Source: Bathynomus jamesi (Eukaryota > Arthropoda > Malacostraca > Isopoda > Cirolanidae). Taken from it: 64,000 nt of DNA. The position numbers were made by a program, and so were the translations under genes. Under the pieces are notes generated by a model that was not told the DNA's origin, searched no databases, and saw nothing but the letters and a program-made list of their open reading frames with translations. Positions 1 to 10,799 of this stretch are shown here, piece by piece (positions within the stretch are counted from its first letter, which is position 1; each line of letters opens with the position of its first letter). Location of the stretch: positions 1,518,501 through 1,582,500 of the forward strand of contig JAJOZX010000089.1 in assembly GCA_023014485.1 (NCBI GenBank), in the 5' to 3' direction.

Positions 1-271
1 GGTGATCTCGCTGGCCAAGGTCTGTTGCTTCCGCGTCCGATCCAGCGATTTGGAAAACGTCCATTTAGATAATCCTGAACAATTTTGGCAGAGTGACAAG
101 GAGCATCATCATGTTGATAGACGACGGTACTAACAATCCTATCCCCGTCGTCTATCAACATGATGGTGCTCCTTGTCACTATGCCAAAATTGTTCAGGAT
201 TATCTAAATGGACGTTTTCCAAATCGCTGGATCGGACGCGGAAGCAACAGACCTTGGCCAGCGAGATCACC
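1..271. repeat. Near-perfect palindrome at the window edge
   Basis: Bases 1-127 are the reverse complement of 145-271 with only a few mismatches, leaving a 17-base spacer at 128-144. Position x pairs with 272-x throughout. Both arms carry the same piece of mariner transposase, so this is a foldback of a transposon fragment. The left arm may continue outside the window. Confidence 0.9.
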
Positions 272-465
272 AGATTTAACCCCTTTAGATTTCTTTGCAC
301 GTCTATCAGACGAAGATTACGAGTCTTGAAAACTTACGTAAACGTATACGAACTGCTGCAGATAACATAACCCCGCAAATGCTCCAGAATGTGTTTAGAA
401 ATGCTGCGGAACGATTTGAGCTGTGCAGGGATACTGATGGGCGTCACGTCGAATCCTACTCTTAA
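93..465 (+). pseudogene. mariner-like transposase, C-terminal fragment
   Basis: The plus-strand reading has the block QHDGAPCHYA followed by ARSPDLTPLDFF, the conserved second and third catalytic-acid regions of mariner/Tc1 DDE/D transposases. A frameshift near 310-330 passes into a tail reading LENLRKRIRTAADNITPQML and ending at a stop at 465, which resembles the usual mariner C-terminus. The N-terminal DNA-binding half is absent, because the sequence upstream is an inverted copy of this same segment. It is a dead remnant with no intact start. The family call is secure from the motifs. The subfamily is not determined. Confidence 0.8.
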
Positions 466-585
466 TTATTTAATAAATGTTACCACTTTATCATTTTATG
501 ATTGAATTCCATATAATTTCCAAGTGCTTCACAAAAATAGATCCTGACTTTATGTATACCCTGTATAAATTTGATCCCCACGACG

Positions 586-595
586 TATATATATA

Positions 596-661
<66 letters not shown>

Positions 662-678
662 TGTGTGTGTGTATATAT

Positions 679-722
<44 letters not shown>
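586..722. repeat. (TA)n tract with a short (GT)n core
   Basis: Alternating TA, interrupted near 660-673 by a GT run. It borders the poly(A)-tailed element that begins at about 723. The open frames reading IYIYIY are artefacts of the repeat. Confidence 0.97.
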
Positions 723-723
<1 letters not shown>

Positions 724-972
724 ACCCCGCAAGGGGGTTCTAAGCTCGTGCTCTTGGTGCTCGTTTGTACGTGCTTGTTCCTGGAGGTTTCACGTGCGCC
801 CTCCCGGCCCTAGCACCCAAGGATGATGGGGCTCGACCCTGCAGTCCTTGGTCTTTTTCCACTTCGACTGTCCCCTCCACCCTTTCTTTTTCCTCTGTCT
901 TTCCTCTCACTTTTTCTTTGTTTTTCCGCTGAGATATGCCCTTTAAATAGAGGCGAATCGGTTCTTCCCGAA

Positions 973-1008
<36 letters not shown>
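723..1008 (+). mobile_element. Poly(A)-tailed retroelement fragment set in (TA)n
   Basis: A GC-richer block ends in 34 consecutive A (975-1008) and is flanked on both sides by (TA)n. From about 770 onward it matches the reverse complement of 4811-5034, so it is a dispersed family. The A tail indicates target-primed retrotransposition. It could be the 3' end of a non-LTR element or a SINE. No coding region or pol III box was recognised. Confidence 0.75.

Positions 1009-1050
<42 letters not shown>
1009..1050. repeat. (TA)n tract
   Basis: A TA run directly after the A tail of the preceding element. It passes into a short CA run and then the end of the transposon that starts at 1062. Confidence 0.95.
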
Positions 1051-1057
<7 letters not shown>

Positions 1058-1061
1058 GCTA

Positions 1062-4000
1062 GTGTGGACCAAAAAAATGAAGGTTTAAAAATCTTTGTTC
1101 CACATGAGTAATGTTATTCCTTTTGCTTACCTTAATCAAATTACAAAATTTGAAACCTCTACGTCAAGTTTTAGGGGTCCCGGGAAAATTGCACTTTTCC
1201 TTTTAATGCTGAAAAAATTAGTTTTTCCTCATTTCATAAGTTCTGCTTTATTTTTTGTTGGAAATTCTTTACGATTCTTGAAAACTGTTTTGAGCAGGTA
1301 TTGTTTGTCCTCTTCTTTAGTTGTCACTGCTTGATTAAATTTTTCAATCAATGCAACACCCCGCTCAGCTGTGTCATTTGTCACTCTAAGGGCACGAACT
1401 CTAGCACAGCCTCTTTGGTACTCAGGATCTATTCCCCATGTTGATGCAGAATTTTCAGTGAAGAGAGAATTGAGATGTAGAGCATCAAAAAGAGATTTAG
1501 TCCTTGAAGTAACAAAATCAGAAATCCTTTTTTCTTTAAAAGAAGCTAGGGTTACCTTTGCTTCTAAACGTTTCAGTCCCTTATTTCTTGGAGGCATTTT
1601 GATATTATTTCGCATTTGCTCCTTTTCTTCAAGGGATATGCTTTTGTCAAAGAAGCTTAATCCAACAAGTGTTTCTGAGAGGTACCACAGATGTCGTTTA
1701 ATGGCATTTTGGGCTTGCTTGATAACACTTGATATCAAAGAATTTTCCTCCATTATTGCAAGATCTTGCAAAAATTTAAGATCAACATTTGGGGCTTCCT
1801 CTGGTTGAGAAGCTTTTGCCCAAGATTTTGCGTATACCAATGCAACAAATAAACAAATTTCTGTTATTGCATCAAGTTCTTTTTTGGTCATCTTAAATTG
1901 ATTTTGGAGAAGAAAAAGCTTAAATGCATAAATTCCTTTTGCCATCCATCTTGCATGATGGTACGCTCCAGGTCTCTTCAAGGGAGTATTAGAAATGCTT
2001 TCTTCTCCAAAAAACAAGAGAACAAGTTGAAAAAATTCTTTATAATCATCTCTTGGCTGTTTAGAGTTGAGTGCCTCCTTCATGATTAAGACTGTTTGAT
2101 TTTTTAAATCTTGAACTCTTTCAATTATTCTGCAGCTTTGGGAATCAACAGCAGTTGTCATTTGAGAATGATCCATAAAATCCCATTGAGTTTTGAATCT
2201 TTTGAAGATTGGAATATCAGGTTCAGAGGAATGGCCCATAGAAGTCCGGAAGACTTGAGATAGGACAATCTCATAAATATGGTGTCTGCAGGCTAAATAT
2301 AAAAGCTCTTTTCCAAGTTCTTGTTCAATTTTAGTGCAAGCTCCAGCATGGATTTCGGTATTGGATGCTGTTGTGTCAAATGACAGCCCAATAATCCTCT
2401 GGGTCATATCATGTTCTTGCAGGAGAGAAATGCAAACACGAGCCATCTCCATACCCGTGCCAGCAGTGACTTTAGGAATTCCCAGCAATTTCTCTTCACC
2501 ATTCCCACTGACTAACACTGCAATCCTTTCTGTTCTTCCTTCACCTGCAAGAAAAAGTTAAAATATATAATTTATATATAATTTATATATATTTATTTTT
2601 AATATTTTATTTTATATATATTATATTATATATTTAATATTTTATTTTATATTTAATATATTTATATATATTATAATTTATATATATATAATAATTTTAA
2701 ATTAAACTTGATTTATTTTAAATTAAACTTGACTTATTTTAAATTAAACTTTTTGACTTATTTTAAATTAAACTTGATTTATTTTAATTTGAAGGTAAAA
2801 TGGTGTAGATTGTGAAAACTAGCTTCAGACAGTGAAATGTAACCTAATTAAATAGAAATTTAGCTATCAAAATGTTTAATTAAAACCAACCAGATAATAA
2901 CACATTGCCTAGGTGTGAAAACCAGACCCACAACTAAGTTTTTCACCTGAGAGATAAAATATAAATATGCTAAATTAATCAGACAAAAAAACTAACCTGA
3001 TATGTCTGGGAGCATTTTTCCATCCCAATGAAGAACTAAAGGCTCTCCAGGACAAAATGCTTGCTCTTGATATTCTGTTGCTATTTTTTTGCGTAACTTT
3101 TGACGAGTTCGAAGCATAGTAGATTTTGACACTGTAATGTTTTCCAAATTATGGCCCAAAGACTGAGCAACAACAGCATAAGACATAGCTGCATCTCGAT
3201 TGGAAAGATTCATTCTATCATAGGCTGCTACAACATTTTTGTCAATAGGCTTTGACTTTTTAGGAGCCAACATTTTCTTTTTAAATTGCTCTTCAGAGGG
3301 ACCTTGAAAATTTATTTCAAGGTTGTCGTCATTAGTTGATGATGATGATGATGATGTGAAATCATCTCTATTGGCAGGCAAGAATGATCTTTTAGATCGC
3401 TTCTGCTCTTTGAGGGCTCTTTCACACTCTAATTCTTCACGATGAAGCCTTCTTTTCTCTCTTTTTGCAAGAATTTGGTCTACTGTACCCATGCTACTTT
3501 GTGTAGGATCTTCTTGCTGGCTTAAGTAGAAAAGCTTGTCTTCTTCATTTGACATCATCAAAAGGGCATTAGAGTGACCAATATCAAGAATTTCAGCCTT
3601 AATTTCATCTTTAAACATAGCTTCTTCAATACGGCATTTTTTCCTCGGGCCTTTTCTGTTTTTCATCAATTTATCATAACAGCTTATTAAAGAGTCAATC
3701 TTTCAGATGGCACTGTCTCTACGCATTGTGGGAATCCTGGCTTTCTCCCAGTAGGTCATCACTTCATCTAAGCAAAGATTAATGGATCTTCTTCGTCCCA
3801 ATTTTTCCTCTTTTTGATGGAAGAAATATTTTTGTAAAACTTGCAGTTTTGTAGGTAAGAGGCAACAAAGTAATATCTTTATATAAATGGCCAATGAGCC
3901 AAACTTTAGTTTTAGAACGAGTAGCCATTTTTAGTTTAAAAAATTAAATTTCTGAAATAGTAAAATAAACCAGTTAAATTAGGAGATAAAAAGGATAACT

Positions 4001-4393
4001 AAAAGGTTCAAGCCAATTAGGCAAAGCCTTTAATTTAGAGTTGACCAATTAAGGATAATACATTTTATCCAAAATTTTTGTTTTCCTTATTAATAATTTT
4101 CTCTGAAATAATGATCTAAGATTGTTTTTGTACTCTATTAACACCAAAAATTTCTTAAATAAGAAGAAATTTTTTCATAAGTTGCAACTCAAGAGTAGAG
4201 TTGATCATTGATGTTCTAAGTGCGCCAATTCATTGGAAAATTTTTATAAGTCATTAAATCTCGGGACCCCTAAATATTCTCATATTTGACCAAAATTTTG
4301 CTGACATGTCTATCTGGTCCAAAGGAACAAGGGCATTAATGTGGAACAAAGATTTCTTCAACTTTATAATTTACCCCCCATTTTGGTCCACAC
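1062..4393 (-). mobile_element. 3.3-kb DNA transposon with a spliced hAT-like transposase
   Basis: The ends are inverted copies: the left end reads TAGTGTGGACCAAAA, and so does the reverse complement of the right end at 4379-4395. The resemblance continues inward through TCTTTGTTCCACAT on both sides. A TA on each flank (1060-1061, 4394-4395) may be the target duplication or the outermost TIR bases. The interior carries one minus-strand transposase gene. The insertion separates a (TA)n/CA tract from the inverted-dimer repeat at 4396. The superfamily is not firmly assigned. Confidence 0.75.
1229..3669 (-). CDS. hAT-like transposase, two exons, N-terminus damaged
   Basis: Exon 3669-2997 joins exon 2544-1229 across an intron with GT at 2996-2995 and AG at 2546-2545. 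The reading frame stays open across the joint (PDIS-G-EGRTER) for roughly 660 codons. Visible motifs are LVLHWDGK (first candidate acidic residue), LSFDTTASNT (second), then LACRHHIYE, a C-x2-H motif as in hAT-type RNase-H-fold transposases. TNDTAERGVAL near the C-terminus is a candidate for the catalytic glutamate. Upstream, the same frame contains a TGA at 3705-3703, and a frameshift near 3800 is needed to reach a start near 3930. The protein is therefore probably inactive. The same family recurs at 7087-10020, and a distant relative at 24258-25701. Proteins of this kind are usually left uncharacterised. The transposase call is inference from motifs and the TIR context. Confidence 0.7.
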
Positions 4394-4395
4394 TA

Positions 4396-4790
4396 ATATA
4401 CACAAATCGTGCATGGAACAAGGAACTCTGGTAAAATTGAATCCACTATAGTCCGAATAAGTAATGGTAAATGACAAACACTATAGTTTTTTCTTTTTCA
4501 TGATGTTAGCCCGACATGGACAACGCGTCATTCGCAAAGAGGTCCCAAAAATATAGCTTCCCTCACATCCTGCCCCAAAGCTATATTTTTGGGACCTCTT
4601 TGCGAGTGACCTGTTGCCCACGTTGGGTTAACATCATGAAAAAGAAAAAACTACAATGTTGTCATTTACCATTACTTATTCGGACTATAGTGGATTCAAT
4701 TTTACCAGAAGAGTTCCTTGTTCCATGCACGGTCTGTGTGCATCATGGAAAAACCTCAGGGGACCATTCTGAGTTCAATCCCATATACTG
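4396..4790. repeat. Inverted-dimer repeat, locus 1
   Basis: Arms of about 160 bases at 4409-4566 and 4574-4741 are reverse complements around a short centre near 4570. The arm sequence is the 455-bp family seen at 10861-12655 and 40874-41500. It includes the stretch running from TTCCATGCAC through the block CATTACTTATTCGGACTATA. The right side ends at a (TA)n tract. No transposase is encoded. Confidence 0.85.
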
Positions 4791-4792
4791 TA

Positions 4793-4810
<18 letters not shown>
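4791..4810. repeat. (TA)n tract
   Basis: A short TA run between the inverted-dimer repeat and the T-run (A tail, minus strand) of the next element. Confidence 0.9.
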
Positions 4811-4823
<13 letters not shown>

Positions 4824-5040
4824 GTTCGGGAAGAACCGATTCGCCTCTATTTAAAAGGGCATATCTCGGCGGAAAAACAAAGAAAAAGTGAGAGGAAAGA
4901 CAGAGGAAAAAGAAAGGGTGGAGGGGACAGTCGAAGTGGAAAAAGACCAAGGATGACAAGGACTGCAGGGTCGAGCCCCATCATCCTTGGGTGCTAGGGC
5001 CGAAAGGGCGCACGTGAAACCTCCAGGAACAAGCACATTA
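4811..5040 (-). mobile_element. Second copy of the poly(A)-tailed element
   Basis: On the minus strand this matches 770-975 closely and likewise ends in an A tail (plus-strand T run 4811-4821) abutting (TA)n. It carries about 12 extra bases (5'-GTCATCCTTG) in the middle relative to the first copy. It continues for an unknown distance beyond 5040, where the first copy does not match. Confidence 0.75.
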
Positions 5041-5249
5041 TCCCCGAGTTTCTTAGGAGGAGAGACCTCAAGAGGGACCCCACCCCAAGTACCAAGTGGG
5101 GACTAGGGTAATGTAACAGAGGCATTTTTTTTTTTAATATCATACTACGATAGATGTGAAAGTAGTTGAGAGAGAATATGAGGGTCGCCTTTATTTTTTA
5201 ATTTTGTGTGTTGCACCTCCCCCCCTCAATTGCTTTGATTCAGTAAATA

Positions 5250-5990
5250 GTTAAAGTAACCATGACTCTCTCTACATCCTCGTTACCTCGTCACGAGTAA
5301 CCACGACTCTCTTTGCCTCGTCAGTAAATAGTTAAAGTAACCACGACTCTCTCTACCTCGTCATGAGTAACCACGACTCTCTCTCTACCTCGTCATGAGT
5401 GACCACGATCCTCTCTACCTCGTCATGAGTAACCACGACTCTCTCTCTACCTCGTCATGAGTGACCACGACTCTCTCTCTACCTCGTCATGAGTGACCAC
5501 GACTCTCTTTCTGCTTCGTCAGTAAATACTCAGAGTAACCATGACTCTCTTTGCCTCGTCATGAGTACCCACGACTCTCTCTGCCTCATGAGTAAATAGT
5601 TAAAGTAACCACGACTCTCTTTAGCTCGTCATGCGTAACCACGACTCTCTTTAGCTCGTCATGCGTAACCACGACTCTCTTTACCTCGTCATGCGTAACC
5701 ACGACTCTCTTTACCTCGTCATGCGTAACCACGACTCTCTTTACCTCGTCATGCGTAACCACGACTCTCTTTACCTCGTCATGCGTAACCACGACTCTCT
5801 TTACCTCGTCATGCGTAACCACGACTCTCTTTACCTCGTCATGCGTAACCACGACTCTCTTTACCTCGTCATGCGTAACCACGACTCTCTTTACCTCGTC
5901 ATGCGTAACCGCGACTCTCTTTACCTCGTCATGCGTAACCGCGACTCTCTTTACCTCGTCATGCGTAACCGCGACTCTCTTTACCTCGCC
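5250..5990. repeat. 30-bp minisatellite
   Basis: The period is 30 bases. The unit contains CGACTCTCTTTACCTCGTCA and then a TGCGTAACCA segment. From about 5607 to 5990 the copies are nearly identical (about 13), with a C-to-T/G variant in the last three. From 5250 to 5607 the units are diverged and of variable length. Because 30 is divisible by 3, the array is open in frames on both strands and gives repetitive pseudo-proteins. A mariner begins within a few bases of its end. Confidence 0.97.
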
Positions 5991-5997
5991 ATCCATA

Positions 5998-7036
5998 AGT
6001 AATGTCGTTTTTTACGATAGATTAAGTTTAAACTAGTCCTACTCGGTTTAAGCATAAGTTTTCCGAAGGTTATATCTAAGAGGAGATCTATCGTGTTTCG
6101 CTACATACTTTACAGACCTTGACCAGTGAAGACGTGTTTTGATTTATGTGAACCCCTCATAAACATGGCGGTATCAGAAGAGCATATCAGGCATATAATG
6201 CTTTACGAGTTCAAAAAAGGGAATAGTGCTACTGAAGCAACGCGAAACATTCAGGACGTTTATGGCAACGATATTCTACGATATTCTGCATGAGAGGAAA
6301 TGTCAAAGATGGTTTCAAAAGTTTAGGAATGGTGACTGCTGTTTGACAGATGCAGCACGCTCTGGACGCCCTGCTGAGTTTGATGATGACCCGCTGTTAG
6401 CCGCACTTTAAGAAGAATGTTCAACAACTGTCGAAGAATTGGCCCAGAAACTCAATTTATCCCCGTCCACCATCCATCGACATTTGCAACAACTCGGGAA
6501 AGTGCCTAAGTTAGGAAAATGGGTGCCACATGAATTGTCGGTCGACAATCTTTGAAACCTTACCACACAACCAAACAATCACCGCTCAAGTCTACTGTCA
6601 ACAACTCGATCGATTGAACACTGCACTAAAAGAAGAGACCACCACCTTTGGTTAATCGGAAAGGAATCGTGTTCCACCACGACAACGCACGTCCTCATAC
6701 CGCTCGGATCACTTCCGCAAAATTTGAGGAGCTTGGGTGGGAAAAACTTCCACATCCTCCATATTCTCCAAACCTTGCGCCTTCAGATTATCATCTCTTC
6801 AGGAGTCTGCAAAACTATCTTGACGAGAAACAGTATACTTCTTTAGATGACCCGCACACCAGTCTTTGTACGTTTTTTGCCTCAAAACCGCCTGAATTTT
6901 ATAAACATGGCATTGAAAAGCTTGTAGGACGTTGGCAGAGTGTCACTGATTCCGATGGAAAATATATACTAGATTAAAAAGTTTCAGTTGAGTTTTTTTT
7001 TGTCCTTCAAATTCAGATCTAAAAAACGACATTACT
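5998..7036 (+). mobile_element. mariner element with TA target duplication
   Basis: The ends are AGTAATGTCGTTTTTTA at 5998 and its reverse complement finishing at 7036, each flanked by TA (5996-5997, 7037-7038). The body is a mariner transposase relic. At about 1.04 kb it is shorter than a typical 1.3-kb mariner, indicating an internal deletion. It interrupts the upstream side of the hAT-like gene relic at 7087. Confidence 0.85.
6165..6977 (+). pseudogene. mariner transposase (SETMAR-like), broken
   Basis: The reading begins MAVSEEHIRHIMLYEFKKG, continues through the HTH region (VEELAQKLNLSPSTIHRHL, then GKVPKLGKWVPHEL), and resumes in the catalytic half with GIVFHHDNARPHTA and YSPNLAPSDYHLFRSLQNYL. 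These are hallmarks of a mariner DD34D transposase: the HDN block holds the second aspartate and SDYHLF the third. Stops occur after YDILRYSA and LLAAL, the frame changes near 6540, and the segment between WVPHEL and the catalytic half is largely missing. The protein cannot be made. A normal mariner transposase has about 345 residues. Confidence 0.88.
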
Positions 7037-7086
7037 TATGGGATGACCTGATATTTAATCCTATTTGTTTCATTTCAGAAAAAGTA

Positions 7087-10020
7087 TGGCTTCTAGTATA
7101 GTACCAAATACGCGCTTTAAAACTGATGTTTATCTACTTGGAAGTGAAATTACTGAAATTATTGGACCCAATCAGACAAGCTCTTGGTGTTTTTCTCTAT
7201 CACCACAATAAAAAAAAAAGAAACTAAACGAGATGCGTCAACATATGTAATTCAGAAAATTCTGCCATTCTAGGAGAAAGCTAGAATACCGACCAAAGAA
7301 GTACATCATTGCGAGGAAAAGGTTGAGGAAGTGTTCGAAAATTGGAGGCTGCTGAAAAAGAACGAGGGACGAACATCAGCTAATCAGAAGTCTAATGAAG
7401 AGATTGAGAAGTTTATTAGTGCGCTCGATGATCTCTCCGACATTGCACATGCGGACGTCTTAATGATGATTACTATCCCCAAGGATCGTGAATTTTTGAT
7501 AGCTCAACGAGAAAAAGGGGCGACGAGGCTGCATGACTGGGTTTGATGTCAGCCTGCACAAGAAACAGAGTTGCTAAGAGAAAAATGGAAGAGGATCAAA
7601 GACGCACATGTGAAACTTCAAGGGTTTGTGCTTAGCTTTATATAAAATCTAATGCTGTCATTTATTATTTACATCGTTCTATATATTTTTATTACTATAT
7701 ATACATTATTCTATTCTTTTCTGTTCTATATATACACATTATTTTCATGGTTCTATACATTTATTTACTGCTGATTTTACTTCATAAAAGCACAAAACTA
7801 ATCTGGTCCTTCTTTTCCTTTCACAGAAGGCGACGCTACTAAAGTAATGAAGGCTCCATCAAGCAGTGAATCAGATCCTGAAGTCAAACCCGAAGAGCCT
7901 GAATGGACTGCTGAGCCAGGACCTAGCACAAGCGATCAGCCTCGTCAGCGTGGTCGAAAGATGGTCATTAACCTCAACCTTATCTGATGTTCTCGACCGT
8001 ACCAAACTCTTTGACAGAAAGGCAACAATGATAATGATTGAAACAGCTAAGAGCCTGGGCCATGATGTCACGGATTTGGCACTCAACCGGCAGACAATTC
8101 AGCGTTCTCGTCAACACCACCGAGACACAATGTTTCATCTACTCAAAGAAACGTTTTAGCGGAAGGTCCTCTCGTAGTGCACTGGCACAGAAAAATACTG
8201 CCCAATATTACTGGAAAAGAATATTCTAATCGTCTGCCAGTTCTCGTCTCAGGATAAGCTCAATCTACTGCAGTCTGTAATGCACTTAGAGAGGGGGGGA
8301 ATAGAAAAGGTTCAAGGTATGAGTTTCGACACAACTAGCTCCAACACAGGAAGAATAAATGGCGCTTGTATCTTGATTGAGCAGAATCTCGGACGCAACA
8401 TTCTCTTCTTCGCCTGCCGTCACCATATTTACGAGCTTGTAATAGCAGCGGTTTTCAAACGTTGTATGGGAGAGTCGAGTGCGCCCGAAGTACCCCTCTT
8501 CAAACGATTTGCAGCTAAGTGGCAATGTCTTGACAAACAAAATTTTCAGGACGGTTTCACCGATTCCTTCATATGCCAATCTCTCTCAGAGGAGAAAGAG
8601 CTTTTGGTATTCATCAACTCACAGCTTCCTGAAGCTGAACCGAGAGACGATTATAGAGAACTGCTGGAGCTGGCAAACATCTTCCTCGGAGCAGTGCCAG
8701 CAAAAGGCACCCGCTTTATGACTCCAGGGTCCGTACACCATGCCCGTTGGACGTCAAAAGTCATCTACAGTCTGAAAGTATGGATGTTTCGTGGCCAGTT
8801 CCACCTCTCTTCTCGCGAGGAGAAGGGTCTACGAGATATCTGCCTTTTTGCAGTACGTCTCTACATTAAAGCCTGGATCACTGGTCCCAGCGGACCCTGT
8901 GCTCCAGCAAATGATCTTCAGTTCCTCAAAGATTTGCTGGGTTACTCGTCAATACATCCAGGCATTTCACAAGTCGCCTCGGCCAAAATGTCCAACCATC
9001 TCTGGTACCTTTCGGAAGAATTGGTTGCTCTGGCCTTTTTTGGTGACAAGACCTCGGCTTCGACAAAGATTCAGATGATTCACGCGGTGAATGCTAACAA
9101 TAGTGCGGAGGACGATGAAGCACCCTGTAGTAATGCCTAGTTAAGAATATTAATTTTTGTTCAATTAAGATTATAATGTTTAATATAAATTGTTTACTAA
9201 TAATTGTGAAATTACGATAAAGTATGTTTGTTAGATTGTAATTGTTTAAAATTGGAAGAGTTGACAATCCTGAACAGAGGCCCAGAGAGCGGACTACCCC
9301 CAAAAAGGAAGAGTCATTCAGGCGGCGCTGGGCCCGTAAGGTGTTTTGGTGGGGGCCATGTAACCTTAAAATTAAATTAATTGTTTTGTGTCCCTCTCCG
9401 ACGTAAAATTATTATAATTGAATCTACCACTCGCGTTCCCCGTTTAACTAAACCATTTTCGGAATTAAATAAAGTGTTAACAAGCGTTAAAAAGAGTGTT
9501 AATGAACCCCCTTCCCCCTTTGTGTTGTAACGGCTTTCATAGTCTCGGCGTGGCTACCATGAATTTATACGGTACAGTGAAAACGAGTGTACAGAGAAAG
9601 CAAGCGATAAATGGAATAGCGAGGAAAAAATAATGAAATATAATTAATAAATGAGGTAAACACTACAACCCCCCGAAAAAAGTTCAAGTTGATCTGAAAA
9701 CTTTCGGAGATGAGTCACTACAGGATTTCGTCACAAACAGATCCCGCACTCTATTCACAAAGTTTAATCTATCGGAACACTTTCTCAAGGAAGATCCAAC
9801 AACCTGGAGCGAACTGGAGGAGTACAAACGAGCGAAACAGAAGGTGAGAGCCATCAACGTTGTGAATGACTATGCAGAGAGAGCGGTTGCTCTCATTCAA
9901 GAATACAGCAGTCACCTTACGAAGGATGAAGAACAGTTACAGTGTCTTCTACAAATTGTCAACGAACACCGCCGTCTCTTCCCAGATAGCTCGAAAAAAA
10001 CTCTTTCTTTGGCTGTATAA
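7087..10020 (+). pseudogene. hAT-like transposase, decayed relative of 1229-3669
   Basis: Pieces in order: a start MASSIVPNTRFKT at 7087; a segment with KARIPT, then VEEVFENWRLLKKNEGRTSA (7290-7546), matching the KARIPT region of the minus-strand gene at 3.7 kb; a block around SLGHDVTDLALNRQTIQRSR (8000-8160); and the main catalytic block 8280-9140 with MSFDTTSSNTG, FFACRHHIYELV and PGSVHHARW. The C-terminal block lies at 9690-10020 and contains VVNDYAERAVALIQEY. The order and motifs are those of the 1229-3669 protein. Stops and frameshifts lie between pieces. The 9141-9680 stretch is non-coding and may be an intron or an insertion. No clean terminal repeats were found. Confidence 0.72.
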
Positions 10021-10218
10021 GTTTCGTTTTTCATGTGTATTCATGAGTTATATATTATTCAATATGTTAAAACTTCATGTTGCTTGAGCTACCTCATAAT
10101 ATTGGAATAAATATTTCAAAATTTACATGCAATGTATTTACACCAATTCGAACTACTTTGAAGGTTGCGATCATAAAAATTTTCAAACATTTTTTTTGCC
10201 CTATATAAGGGCCACCCT

Positions 10219-10220
<2 letters not shown>

Positions 10221-10289
<69 letters not shown>
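10221..10289. repeat. (TA)n tract
   Basis: A TA run immediately upstream of a tRNA-derived SINE. Confidence 0.95.
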
Positions 10290-10293
<4 letters not shown>

Positions 10294-10433
10294 CTCGGTG
10301 ATGTAGTGGTTAGCGTCGCTGACTACGAATCCATCGGCCCCGGGTTCGAAACCCGACGGCAGCCGGCGCGCAGCAAAACCCAGCTGTTCATCCTTCCACA
10401 CAATAAAGAAAGTGGTTGGTAGATAAATGGGTA
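10290..10433 (+). mobile_element. tRNA-derived SINE 1
   Basis: The head resembles a tRNA, with a box A at TAGTGGTTAGCG (10304-10315) and a perfect box B GGTTCGAAACC (10343-10353). The body continues with CAGCTGTTCATCCTTCC and AGATAAATGGGTACC, a SINE-like conserved centre. The next SINE follows directly. The acceptor stem is degenerate, so this is not a functional tRNA gene. Confidence 0.8.
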
Positions 10434-10584
10434 CCCTAGGTGGCCTAGTGGTTAAGACGCTGGGCTGCTGATGGGGCGTGGTTCGGATTCCACGTTAAAC
10501 TGTAGGTCTAAGGTGGAGTGAAAAGCTTGACCTTCGTCAGAATGAACAGTTCGGGCGGAAGCTAACCAAAGGTTATATATATAT
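10434..10584 (+). mobile_element. tRNA-derived SINE 2 with a LINE-like 3' tail
   Basis: Box A lies in GGCCTAGTGGTTAAGACGC (10442) and box B is GGTTCGGATTCC (10480-10491). The tail contains AAGCTTGACCTTCGT and ends in GGTTATATATATATGG. That tail is also the 3' end of the LINE at 55049-57175 and of the solo tail at 41532-41605. A shared 3' end is how SINEs borrow a partner LINE reverse transcriptase. Confidence 0.8.
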
Positions 10585-10799
10585 GGCTACGTCGTGGCCG
10601 ATGTCATAACACCGCTTTTCGGAGATCAGCGAAGAAGTTAAGCGATATTGGGTCTGGGTAGTAGTTGGATGGGAGACCGTCCTCCACGCCCAGACTATGT
10701 AGCGACCCGTGGTTCGGATCCTACGTAAAGCTGTAGGTCCCCTCCATCATATAACCTTAGATGTTGCGAAGGAGGTTAAACAACCCCAATAATATACCC

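Noticed and set aside
477..743. Tyr/Ile-repeat proteins in (TA)n tracts
   Set aside because: TA repeats translate as IYIY in every frame. There is no start context or conserved content. The same applies to all TA tracts in the window.
5607..5990. CRISPR-like array
   Set aside because: The whole 30-bp unit repeats with no unique spacers, and this is a eukaryotic genome. It is a minisatellite. The same applies to 13507-13676 and 61612-61876.
10290..10362. Functional tRNA gene
   Set aside because: Boxes A and B are good but the acceptor stem does not pair and a SINE body follows.
10585..10703. Functional 5S rRNA gene
   Set aside because: Stem mismatches, fusion to a SINE body and a second copy with the same joint show it is a SINE.
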